This document shows positions 24,203-31,275 of a stretch of DNA of 33,038 bases, piece by piece (within the stretch, counting starts at the first letter, position 1; each line of letters starts with the position of its first letter). The translations under genes were made by a program, and so were the position numbers. The stretch comes from an uncultured Chloroflexota bacterium (GTDB taxonomy: Bacteria > Chloroflexota > Chloroflexia > Chloroflexales > Chloroflexaceae), in assembly GCA_937120965.1 (NCBI GenBank), contig CAKZKA010000108.1, positions 1 to 33,038 of the forward strand. The letters run 5' to 3'. The notes beneath the pieces were generated by a model. It was given only the letters and a program-made list of their open reading frames with translations, was not told the DNA's origin and ran no database searches.

Positions 24203-25915
24203 ATGGTCCATCCGCGTCTCAAGTTCAGGCGCTTCGCCTGGCTCATCGCCATGGCTGTGCTGGTAGCCATCCCGACATCGGGGCTGCCGCTGGCCGTCGC
24301 GCCTGTTGCGCCGCCCATCCGCACCCCCAACTGCCCTGCGGCTACTTACCCCGACACGGCGGCGCTGCTTGAGGTGCTCCCCGGGGCCGGCTATGCCTGC
24401 GCCGAAGACCTCGCCGCCGCCCTGCGCCCCCGCACCGATCTGGCCCTCACCGACACGCTGCTCGACATGGCCGCCCACGGCTCCCACGCCCGCGCGCGCC
24501 GCAATGCCCTGCGGGTCCTGGGGCGCTTCGCCGAGGCGCCGCGGGGCAGCCGGGCCCACGAACTGGTGATGCGCTCCCGCGCCAGCGCCCTGCGCGCCAC
24601 GCTTGCCGGTCTCCTCGCCAATGAACGCGATGCGTCGGCGCTTGCCGACGCGATCTGGCTGCTTGACACCTTCTTCTACCCCGACTTCGGCGCCGGCCCG
24701 GCCCTGGAGCGGCTGGCTGAGGACACGACGCTCAGCCCCTCCCTGCGCCATCGGGCCGCCCTGGCGCGCGCCCGCCTCGTTCACAGCCGTCCGGGCTTGC
24801 TCAGCGCCGCCGACCGGCGCTTCATTGCGACCGGGCTGCGCGCCGACGATCCCGGTGTGCGCACCGCCGCCGCCACGGCTGTGGCGCATCTGCGCAACGC
24901 GCAACTCGACCCCGGGACCAGAGCCGAGCTAGATGCGGCCCTGGCCGCGGCGCGAAACGCCGAGCTACCCCTCAGCCTGGCCGCTGATGACCCGCTGCCC
25001 GCCGGCCCGGGATCAGGCGATAGCCAGCCCACGACCCTCACCGCCGCCGCCGCCATCGCCCGCGGGCAAGACCGCCTGGCCGGCGGCACGGCACACCTGG
25101 AGCGGCTGCGCGCCGACTACGAGGCCCTGGCCCTGCCCTACACCCACTCCGGCGGCGGCGTTCGCATCCGCTCCGGCCTTCCGGCGGCGCGCCTTGCGCC
25201 GCTCCTGGCCGAGATCGAACAGGCACAGGGGAACTTTTTTTCCATCGTGGGATCGGCCTTGCGCGCGCCCATCCCCGGTGAAGAGGCCGCGGCGCTCACC
25301 GTGCTGATCTTCGCCCGTCAGGGCATCTACCGCGACTACCTGCGGGCCTTTACAGCCTTTGGCGTCGAGACCGACGGTGTGTACGACGAGAAGACCGCCA
25401 CGCTGTACACCTACGCCCGAACGGCGGAGCAGAGTGAGAATCGGCTGGAGGAGAGCCTGCGCCACGAGCTGAGCCACCATCTGGCGGGGCGGCACCTCTT
25501 CCCCGGCGCCTGGCACACGCCGGGCTACCACCGTGAACCGAAGGGCTGGGCCGACGAGGGTCTGGCCGAACTGCTCGCCGGCAGCGGCCCCGCCGGCCCC
25601 GCGCCGCGACGGGCGCAACTCCAGCGCCTGTGCGCCCGGACCACGCCCCCGGCGCTCGGTGAGCTACTGGCGCGTCGCGAGGGTTACGACCGCTTCGGGC
25701 AGTTCGACTACGACGCCGCCTGGGCCCTCAGCTTCTACCTCTTCACCGAGCGGCCCGAGGGGCTACGGCGCCTCTATCGGGCCTATCGGGACGGCAGCTA
25801 CCGCCTCGGCGACTGGCCGCGCCTGGCGGGGGCGCCCCTGGCAACAATCGAGCGCGAATGGCACGCGGCCATCGCGCGCTGGTGCGTGGGGCATGCGCCA
25901 TCCGGGCGCCCTTGA
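24203..25915 (+). CDS. Secreted HExxH metallopeptidase with helical-repeat region
   Basis: About 570 residues. A signal peptide follows a basic start (MVHPRLKFRR, then WLIAMAVLVAIPTS). Residues ~40-280 are Ala/Leu/Arg-rich helices resembling HEAT/ARM repeats, for example VRTAAATAVAHLRNA. The C-terminal half is a gluzincin-like zinc peptidase domain: His421-Glu-Leu-Ser-His425 followed 26 residues later by Glu452 in DEGLAE, giving both zinc histidines, the catalytic Glu and the third ligand. This resembles the M1/peptidase MA clan pattern. An extracellular proteolytic role is inferred. The start is uncertain: in-frame ATGs at 24146 and 24152 are also possible and none has a clear Shine-Dalgarno; I chose the one that begins the signal peptide. 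The stop overlaps the -35 of the next operon's promoter. Confidence 0.8.
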   Translation: MVHPRLKFRRFAWLIAMAVLVAIPTSGLPLAVAPVAPPIRTPNCPAATYPDTAALLEVLPGAGYACAEDLAAALRPRTDLALTDTLLDMAAHGSHARARRNALRVLGRFAEAPRGSRAHELVMRSRASALRATLAGLLANERDASALADAIWLLDTFFYPDFGAGPALERLAEDTTLSPSLRHRAALARARLVHSRPGLLSAADRRFIATGLRADDPGVRTAAATAVAHLRNAQLDPGTRAELDAALAAARNAELPLSLAADDPLPAGPGSGDSQPTTLTAAAAIARGQDRLAGGTAHLERLRADYEALALPYTHSGGGVRIRSGLPAARLAPLLAEIEQAQGNFFSIVGSALRAPIPGEEAAALTVLIFARQGIYRDYLRAFTAFGVETDGVYDEKTATLYTYARTAEQSENRLEESLRHELSHHLAGRHLFPGAWHTPGYHREPKGWADEGLAELLAGSGPAGPAPRRAQLQRLCARTTPPALGELLARREGYDRFGQFDYDAAWALSFYLFTERPEGLRRLYRAYRDGSYRLGDWPRLAGAPLATIEREWHAAIARWCVGHAPSGRP

Positions 25916-25940
25916 AGCATCAACCACGCTGTGGGATAAT
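25912..25940 (+). promoter_or_regulatory. Promoter of the three-dehydrogenase operon
   Basis: TTGAAG (25912-25917), a 17-bp spacer and GATAAT (25935-25940). The -35 overlaps the stop codon of the upstream peptidase gene. The predicted leader is about 30 nt and contains GGGAG before the ATG at 25976. Confidence 0.7.
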
Positions 25941-25975
25941 CAGGGCAAGCATGTATCTACCATTGGGAGCAACCT

Positions 25976-27328
25976 ATGTCGGGCGACCTGCTCTCGCTGC
26001 TCGCGGCCCGCGCCGAAGCGGGCCGGCCCTTGCGCGTCGGGTTGATCGGCGCCGGGAAGTTCGGCACGATGTTCCTGGCGCAGGCCCGCCGCGTGCCCGG
26101 CCTGCACGTGCTGGGAGTGGCCGACCTGGCGCCTGAGCGCGCCCGGGGCGCGCTGCTGCGCGCCGGCTGGCCCGAGGCCCGCTTCGCCGCCGGGAGCCTC
26201 GCCGAGGCCCTGGCAACCGGCGGCACCCACGTGGGCGATGACGCGGCAGCGCTCATCGCTGCGGCGGGCCTGGATGTAATCGTTGAGGCCACCGGCGTGC
26301 CCGCCGCGGGGATCGCCCACTGCCTCCTGGCCATAGACTACCATCGCCATATTGTGATGGTCAACGTCGAAGCCGATGCCCTCGCCGGACCTATCCTGGC
26401 CCGCCGGGCCGCCCAGGCCGGGGTGGTCTACTCCCTGGCCTACGGCGATCAGCCCGCGCTGATCGCCGAACTGGTCGAGTGGGCCCGCATCTCCGGTTTC
26501 GAGGTGATCTGCGCTGGCAAAGGTACGCGCTACCTGCCGGCGTACCACTACTCCACGCCCGAAACGGTCTGGGAGCATTACGGGCTGACGCCTGAGCAGG
26601 TGGCGCGGGGCGGCTTTAATCCCCAGATGTTTAACTCGTTCCTCGACGGCACCAAATCGGCGATTGAAATGGCTGCCGTTGCCAATGCCTGCAGACTCAC
26701 CCCCCAGCCCGATGGGCTGCGCTTCCCTCCCTGCGGGGTAGACGACCTGCCCCACATCTGCCGCCCCGAGGCGGAGGGCGGGCGGCTGGCCCACGCCGGC
26801 ACCGTCGAGGTCGTCAGCAGCCTGGAGCGCGATGGCCGCCCGGTGTACCGCGATCTGCGCTGGGGGGTCTATGTCACCGTGGTTGCTCCTGATGATTATG
26901 TCAAGCAGTGTTTTGCCGAATACGGACTGGTGACCGATGCCAGCGGGCGCTACACGGCCCTCTATCGGCCCTACCACCTGATCGGTCTGGAGCTGGCGGT
27001 GAGCGTCCTCCGGGTGGGGTTGCGCGGCGAGGCCACCGGCTGCCCGGGCGCCTTTCGCGGCGATGTGGTGGCCGTGGCAAAGCGCGACCTGGCGGCCGGC
27101 GAGCGTCTCGACGGTGAGGGCGGATACACGGTCTACGGTCGGTTGTTCCCCGCGGCGACCTCGCTGGAGCGCGGCCTGCTGCCCATCGGCCTGGCCCACG
27201 AACTCACCCTGCGCCACCCTGTGCCCGCGGGCACGGCCCTGCGTTGGGAGGATGTGCACTACGAGCCGACCAACCCCACCGTGCGGATGCGGAAGCTGAT
27301 GGAACGCACCTTTGGAGGAGCAGGATGA
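25976..27328 (+). CDS. SAF-domain homoserine-dehydrogenase-like oxidoreductase (COG4091 type)
   Basis: A 450-residue NAD(P)-dependent oxidoreductase. An N-terminal Rossmann domain begins after 18 residues with VGLIGAGKFG (21-30). It continues with DVIVEATGVP and an internal dehydrogenase-like domain containing VICAGKGTRYLP. The C-terminal ~90 residues (GDVVAVAKRDLAAGERLDGEGGYTVYG onward) look like a SAF domain. This domain order defines the COG4091 group. Its best-known member is the Brucella DXR-like enzyme DRL, an alternative deoxyxylulose-phosphate reductoisomerase; most members are uncharacterised, so function here is open. It is first in a tight operon: its TGA overlaps the next ATG by ATGA. 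ATG 25976 has GGGAG 7-8 nt upstream. Neighbours suggest metabolism of a hydroxy-acid or amino-acid-like substrate. Confidence 0.85.
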   Translation: MSGDLLSLLAARAEAGRPLRVGLIGAGKFGTMFLAQARRVPGLHVLGVADLAPERARGALLRAGWPEARFAAGSLAEALATGGTHVGDDAAALIAAAGLDVIVEATGVPAAGIAHCLLAIDYHRHIVMVNVEADALAGPILARRAAQAGVVYSLAYGDQPALIAELVEWARISGFEVICAGKGTRYLPAYHYSTPETVWEHYGLTPEQVARGGFNPQMFNSFLDGTKSAIEMAAVANACRLTPQPDGLRFPPCGVDDLPHICRPEAEGGRLAHAGTVEVVSSLERDGRPVYRDLRWGVYVTVVAPDDYVKQCFAEYGLVTDASGRYTALYRPYHLIGLELAVSVLRVGLRGEATGCPGAFRGDVVAVAKRDLAAGERLDGEGGYTVYGRLFPAATSLERGLLPIGLAHELTLRHPVPAGTALRWEDVHYEPTNPTVRMRKLMERTFGGAG

Positions 27329-28233
27329 GCGCGCAGGTCAGCATGCTCGGCCTGGGACTGATGGGCCGCCCGATGGCTCAGACCCTGCTCCGCGCCGGTT
27401 ACGCCGTGCGAGGCTGGAATCGTTCGCCGCTCGACCCGGCGCTCGTCGCGGGTCTGCCCCTGTGCGCGAGCCTGGCCGATGCAGCGGCTTCCGACATCTG
27501 CATCCTGATGCTCGCCGACTCGCCCGCCGTAGACGCCGTGCTGGAGGGGCTGGAGCCGCACCTGCGCCCCGGACGCCTGGTGGTGGATATGGGCAGCTCG
27601 GACCCGGCGCGTTCGGTGCTCCACGCCGCGCGCCTGGAGGCCCGTGGCATCGGCTGGGTAGACGCTCCGGTCTCCGGGGGACCCGAGGGGGCTGCGACCG
27701 GCACGCTGGCGATTATGGCCGGCGGCGCCGAAGCGCACGTGGAATGCGCTCGCCCCGTGCTGGAGGCCCTGGGCCGCGTGGTCCACGTGGGCGGCCCCGG
27801 CGCCGGCCATAGCGCGAAGGTGATCAACCAGCTCATCGTCGGCCTGACTATCGAGGCCGTGGCTGAGGCCACCGTCCTGGCCGAGGCTATCGGGGTGGAC
27901 CTGACGCGGCTGCGGCAGGCCCTCGCGGGTGGGTTCGCCGACTCACGCGTGTTGCACATCCACGGCGCGCGGATGGCCTCGCGCAGCTACGTTCCGGGCG
28001 GGCGAGTGACCACCCAGCTCAAGGACCTGCGCCTCGCCCGCGCCCTGGCCGACACAGCGGGGGTGCGCCTGCCCCACCTCGACGACACCCTGGAACGCTA
28101 CGAGCGTCTGGTGGCGCGTGGCGACGGCGCGCTCGACCACTCCGCGCTGCACAAACTCTTGCTGGAAGAACAGCGCCCTGCCGGTACAGTTACTGCCGCA
28201 GGAGCGCCAACGAGTGGAACCGAGGGGGCATGA
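27325..28233 (+). CDS. Beta-hydroxyacid dehydrogenase (HIBADH family)
   Basis: A 302-residue NAD(P)-dependent enzyme of the 3-hydroxyisobutyrate/6-phosphogluconate dehydrogenase family, which oxidises beta-hydroxyacids such as 3-hydroxyisobutyrate, tartronate semialdehyde (reverse) or threonate. The Rossmann motif GLGLMGRPMA spans 9-18, the substrate-binding DAPVSGGPEGA 113-123, and the catalytic Lys165 lies in GAGHSAKVINQL. All expected motifs are intact. The ATG overlaps the previous stop (ATGA) and has a GGAGGAG site, so translation is coupled; the 3' end again overlaps the next gene by ATGA. Exact substrate is not recognisable from sequence alone. Confidence 0.9.
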   Translation: MSAQVSMLGLGLMGRPMAQTLLRAGYAVRGWNRSPLDPALVAGLPLCASLADAAASDICILMLADSPAVDAVLEGLEPHLRPGRLVVDMGSSDPARSVLHAARLEARGIGWVDAPVSGGPEGAATGTLAIMAGGAEAHVECARPVLEALGRVVHVGGPGAGHSAKVINQLIVGLTIEAVAEATVLAEAIGVDLTRLRQALAGGFADSRVLHIHGARMASRSYVPGGRVTTQLKDLRLARALADTAGVRLPHLDDTLERYERLVARGDGALDHSALHKLLLEEQRPAGTVTAAGAPTSGTEGA

Positions 28234-29300
28234 AACGCATTCAGATTGTCCAGATCGGCCTTGGCAGCGTTGGGCGGGAACTGGCGCGGCAGATCCTGGC
28301 CCGGCGCGAGGCCATTCTCCGCCGCTACGGCTTTTCGATTGACTACCTGGCAATTGCCGACAGCACCGGCATGTTCTTCTCCGGCGCGCCCCTGCCTCCA
28401 GAAACGGTGCTGACCATCCTGGAGGCCAAAGCTGCCGGGCGCACCCTGGCCGACCAGGGCGCGCCCCGGCGCGGCAGTCTGGGTGTGCTGCCCATCAGCG
28501 CCCAGGGTGTTGCCGTGGACGTCTCGGCGTATGCCGGCACGACGGTGATCCTGGCCGACGCGGTGCGCTTTGGCCACCGCGTTGTGACGGCCAATAAGCA
28601 GCCCCTCTGCGCGGCCTACCACGATTTCCGGACGCTGACCGAAAATGGCGCGACTCGCTACGAGGCTACGGTAGGCGCTGGCTTGCCGGTGATCGGCACC
28701 CTCCAGGGCCTGCTCGACAGCGGCGATGAGGTGCTGCGCATTGAGGCCGTGATGAGCGGCACCCTGGGCTACCTCTGCACGGAACTGGAGGCCGGCAAGC
28801 TGCTCTCGGTCGCCCTGCGCGAGGCCCACGCCCTCGGCTACACCGAACCCGACCCCCGCGATGATCTGAGCGGCCTGGACGTGGCGCGCAAGGCGCTCAT
28901 TCTGGGGCGCACATGCGGCCAGCCCTGGACGATTGACCAGATCCCTCCGGAGCCGTGGTACCCGCCGGAGTTTGCCCATCTCGAACTGGACGAGTTCATG
29001 GCACGCCTGGAAGAGCTTGATGCGCCAATGGCCGAACGAGTGGCTGCGGCGCGGGCCACGGGGGGCGCCTTGCGCTACGTGGCCAGCGTCACGCCCGAGG
29101 GCGCCCGTGTCGGCTTCCAGATCGTGCCTGCCGACCATCCGCTCGCCGGCCTGCGCGGCCCCGACAATCTCTTCAGCTTCACCACCACGCGCTACGCCGA
29201 GCGCCCCCTGGTTATTCGCGGCCCCGGCGCCGGCGTTGCCGTCACCGCCGCCGCGGTGCTGGCGGATATCGTCGCCACGGGCAGGGAGATGCACGGGTGA
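28230..29300 (+). CDS. Homoserine dehydrogenase
   Basis: A 356-residue homoserine dehydrogenase, reducing aspartate semialdehyde to homoserine on the way to threonine and methionine. Signatures: GLGSVG (10-15), TANKQPL (120-126, Lys123), ATVGAGLPVIGTL (146-158), SGTLGYL (176-182) and EPDPRDDLSGLDVARK (206-221), with catalytic Asp217 and Lys221. The length and the EPDPRDDLSG block match the monofunctional fungal-type enzyme and the C-terminal half of ThrA. There is no aspartokinase and no ACT domain, so feedback control by threonine is unlikely through this subunit. It overlaps the previous gene by ATGA and ends the operon, 13 bp before a 41-bp palindrome. A related substrate in this operon is possible; I therefore give no symbol. 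Confidence 0.9.
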   Translation: MKRIQIVQIGLGSVGRELARQILARREAILRRYGFSIDYLAIADSTGMFFSGAPLPPETVLTILEAKAAGRTLADQGAPRRGSLGVLPISAQGVAVDVSAYAGTTVILADAVRFGHRVVTANKQPLCAAYHDFRTLTENGATRYEATVGAGLPVIGTLQGLLDSGDEVLRIEAVMSGTLGYLCTELEAGKLLSVALREAHALGYTEPDPRDDLSGLDVARKALILGRTCGQPWTIDQIPPEPWYPPEFAHLELDEFMARLEELDAPMAERVAAARATGGALRYVASVTPEGARVGFQIVPADHPLAGLRGPDNLFSFTTTRYAERPLVIRGPGAGVAVTAAAVLADIVATGREMHG

Positions 29301-29313
29301 GCCGGATGCCCGA

Positions 29314-29354
29314 AGGTGAACAGAGGGGAAACCGGGGTTCCTCTCTGTTCACCT
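29314..29354. terminator. 41-bp palindrome after the dehydrogenase operon
   Basis: Arms AGGTGAACAGAGGGGAA and TTCCTCTCTGTTCACCT (29314-29330, 29338-29354) pair with one mismatch around ACCGGGG. It is 13 bp after the homoserine dehydrogenase stop and can serve as terminator or transcript-end stabiliser. It consists of two opposed repeat boundary motifs (TGAACA/TGTTCA) around a diverged 19-bp palindrome. Confidence 0.6.
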
Positions 29355-29731
29355 CAGTCATCCACGAGGGCTGCGCCCTCCCAAACCCTCCCCGCAGGGA
29401 GGGGGGTGGTTCGGCAAGCTCACCACAGGTGGGGAAACCCGGTTTCCCCATTTCCCAACCGCGGTTGGGAGCGGCTGGCGCCCCACAGGCAGGGGTATGG
29501 GGAAATCCGGTTTCCCCGTATGTTCACATCAGTCATCCATGCGGCTGCGCCGCACAACGACGGAATGAAAATAATTATTTTTGGGAGGGCGCAGCCCTCC
29601 CAAACCCTCCCCGCTGGTGGGTTGTTTCCTGGGAGGGCTTCGCCCTCCCAAACCCTCCCGGTGGGGAGGGCTTGCCGCCCCCACAGTCAGGGGTATGGGG
29701 AAACCCGGTTTCCCCGTATGTTCACATCAGC
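29355..29731 (+). repeat. Intergenic repeat cluster L
   Basis: Occupies the whole gap between the dehydrogenase operon and the GH99-like gene. In order: GAGGGCTGCGCCCTC hairpin (29367), CACCACAGG module, palindrome (29431-29449), TCCCAACCGCGG...CACAGGCAGGGG module, palindrome with one change (29499-29517), boundary, ATGCGG module (29539-29558), GAATGAAAATAATTATTTTT, hairpins with loops GCA (29583) and TTC (29631), a third palindrome (29697-29715) and the boundary TATGTTCACATCAG ending at 29730, one base before the next ATG. Confidence 0.9.
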
Positions 29732-30946
29732 ATGACAACCTTCACTGCACGTCAGATGCTACTCGCCTTACTGGCGCTCCTCGTGCTGGCCGCCTGTGCC
29801 GCGCCGCCCGTCCCGCCTCCGGCCACGGCGCCGGTGGCATCGGCGAGCGCCACGCCGGCCCCGATTACGCCGGTTGCGTCACAAGCCACGCCGCCCGCGC
29901 CGGCGCGCCGTCCGCCGCTTGGCACGTTCTTCTTCTACTGGTACAACTGCCCCGAGCAAGAGTGTGACCCGGCTCAGGTGCGCTTTCTGCCCCCGGGCTG
30001 GATCACCCCGCTGCCCAACGATCCCGACCTGCGCGACGGCGCGAGCTATTCCTCCTACAACTATGACTGGTACGAGCAGGAACTCCGGACCATGGGCGCA
30101 ACGGGGATTGATATGGTCTTCCCGGTGAGCTGGGGCGATCATCCCCATCCCTGGTTCAAGCAGGATCGCATTGACCTGCTGGTACAGGCGAATGGTGTGC
30201 TGGAGCAGCCGCTGCAGATCGGCATGTTTCTCGATACCACCGCCCAGCAAGGCATGTTTCAGGCCTACCTGGGCAATGGCTACCGGACCGGGCCAGACGT
30301 GCCGCGGATGCCGGTGAGCGATCCGCGCAGCGGCTACTTCTTCTACGACAGGCATATTCGCGATTTCTTTCGGCGGGTGCCGCGGGATATGTGGGCCACG
30401 GTCAATGGTCGGCCAATCATCATCACCTACACTACCATCTGTTGCGACGACATTGGGGTGAGCGGCGAACTCTGGAGCAGCGTCAAGCGCGCCTTCGCCG
30501 CCGATTTTGGCGTAGCGCCGTGGCTGATTCTGGAAGAGACGTGGCTGAGCGCGCCGCCACCCGCTGGCCTTCCCGCCGCTGCCGACGTGGCCGATGGCGT
30601 CTATCGCTGGGGCACAGCTCTCAACGGCCCCTACACCGGCGAGTTGCGCGGCTACCGGGTGAGCAGCGTTGGTCCGGGCTTCGACAACTCGCGCATCCCC
30701 CGGGTCACCGAGCCACGGGTGCAGCCGCGCGATCTGCCCCCCGGCGGTGGACCTCGCGCGCCCGGCGCGTTTCTGCGCGCCAGCCTGGCGGCCGTGCCGG
30801 AGGACGCCGATCTGGTGCTGATCGAGACCTGGAACGAGTGGCCGGAGGGCACAGCCGTTGCCCCCGCGGCCTACACCGACGCCAGCGGGCGCCCCCTGCC
30901 CGCCGATTTCTACCTGCGCATCATCCGCGCCTGGAAGGGCCAGTAG
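29732..30946 (+). CDS. Glycosidase-like lipoprotein (GH99/DUF5010-like)
   Basis: A 404-residue predicted lipoprotein. The lipobox VLAAC gives Cys22, followed by a Pro/Ala/Ser/Thr-rich linker (24-62). The catalytic-like domain begins GTFFFYWYNCPE, continues with DWYEQELRTMGATGIDMVFPVSWGD, and ends with VLIETWNEWPEGTAV. The early aromatic strand, the GIDMVxPVSW motif and the late ETWNEWxEG motif are those of GH99/GH71-like and DUF5010 (beta/alpha)8 proteins, several of which act on alpha-mannans. Substrate is not determined. Extracytoplasmic location follows from the lipobox. ATG 29732 has no Shine-Dalgarno; the preceding bases are the end of a repeat cluster. A Cys-Cys pair (ICCDD) lies mid-domain. 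Confidence 0.78.
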   Translation: MTTFTARQMLLALLALLVLAACAAPPVPPPATAPVASASATPAPITPVASQATPPAPARRPPLGTFFFYWYNCPEQECDPAQVRFLPPGWITPLPNDPDLRDGASYSSYNYDWYEQELRTMGATGIDMVFPVSWGDHPHPWFKQDRIDLLVQANGVLEQPLQIGMFLDTTAQQGMFQAYLGNGYRTGPDVPRMPVSDPRSGYFFYDRHIRDFFRRVPRDMWATVNGRPIIITYTTICCDDIGVSGELWSSVKRAFAADFGVAPWLILEETWLSAPPPAGLPAAADVADGVYRWGTALNGPYTGELRGYRVSSVGPGFDNSRIPRVTEPRVQPRDLPPGGGPRAPGAFLRASLAAVPEDADLVLIETWNEWPEGTAVAPAAYTDASGRPLPADFYLRIIRAWKGQ

Positions 30947-30989
30947 GCCCTCAGCGCCCCCCTCCCGACCCCTTCTCAGGATACGGCTG

Positions 30990-31175
30990 GCGAACGTCGT
31001 TTTGTCCAGGCCGCGTGCGCGGGCGTCTCGCCCACATGCGGGCCGGAGGCCCGCGTGCCCGGGATTCGCCAGCGGTATCTATGCATCAGCCGTCCATGCG
31101 GCCGCGCCGCACAACACCAGGGTGAAAATGATTGTTCCTGGAAGGGCTGCGCCCTCCCGAAGCCTCCCGCTAGCC
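30990..31175 (+). repeat. Intergenic repeat cluster M
   Basis: Gap before the aldehyde dehydrogenase. It has a GCGGGCC-GGA-GGCCCGC hairpin (about 31038-31054), then CATCAGCCGTCC, the ATGCGG module (31096-31115, one change), ACACCAGGGTGAAAATGATTG, and the hairpin GGAAGGGCTGCGCCCTCCC (31140-31158). It matches the diverged cluster A (1473-1600) more closely than the others do. Confidence 0.75.
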
Positions 31176-31192
31176 CTGGGTAGGCCCCACGC

Positions 31193-31227
31193 TTGCACAC
31201 TATTGACGCAGCGTGTTATGATAACGC
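31193..31227 (+). promoter_or_regulatory. Promoter and overlapping palindrome of the aldehyde dehydrogenase gene
   Basis: TTGCAC (31193-31198), 18-bp spacer, TATGAT (31217-31222) with TG at 31214-31215 giving an extended -10. The -10 sits inside the palindrome GTTATGATAAC (31215-31225), a candidate operator at which a bound regulator would block RNA polymerase. Confidence 0.6.
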
Positions 31228-31275
31228 ATAGCAGCATTTCCTGTCTCTAGCTGGGATCGCCAAAGGAGCAAAGCG

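Noticed and set aside
31203..31222. TTGACG (31203-31208) as the -35 of the ALDH promoter
   Set aside because: Only 8 bp separates it from TATGAT; TTGCAC at 31193-31198 has an acceptable 18-bp spacer.
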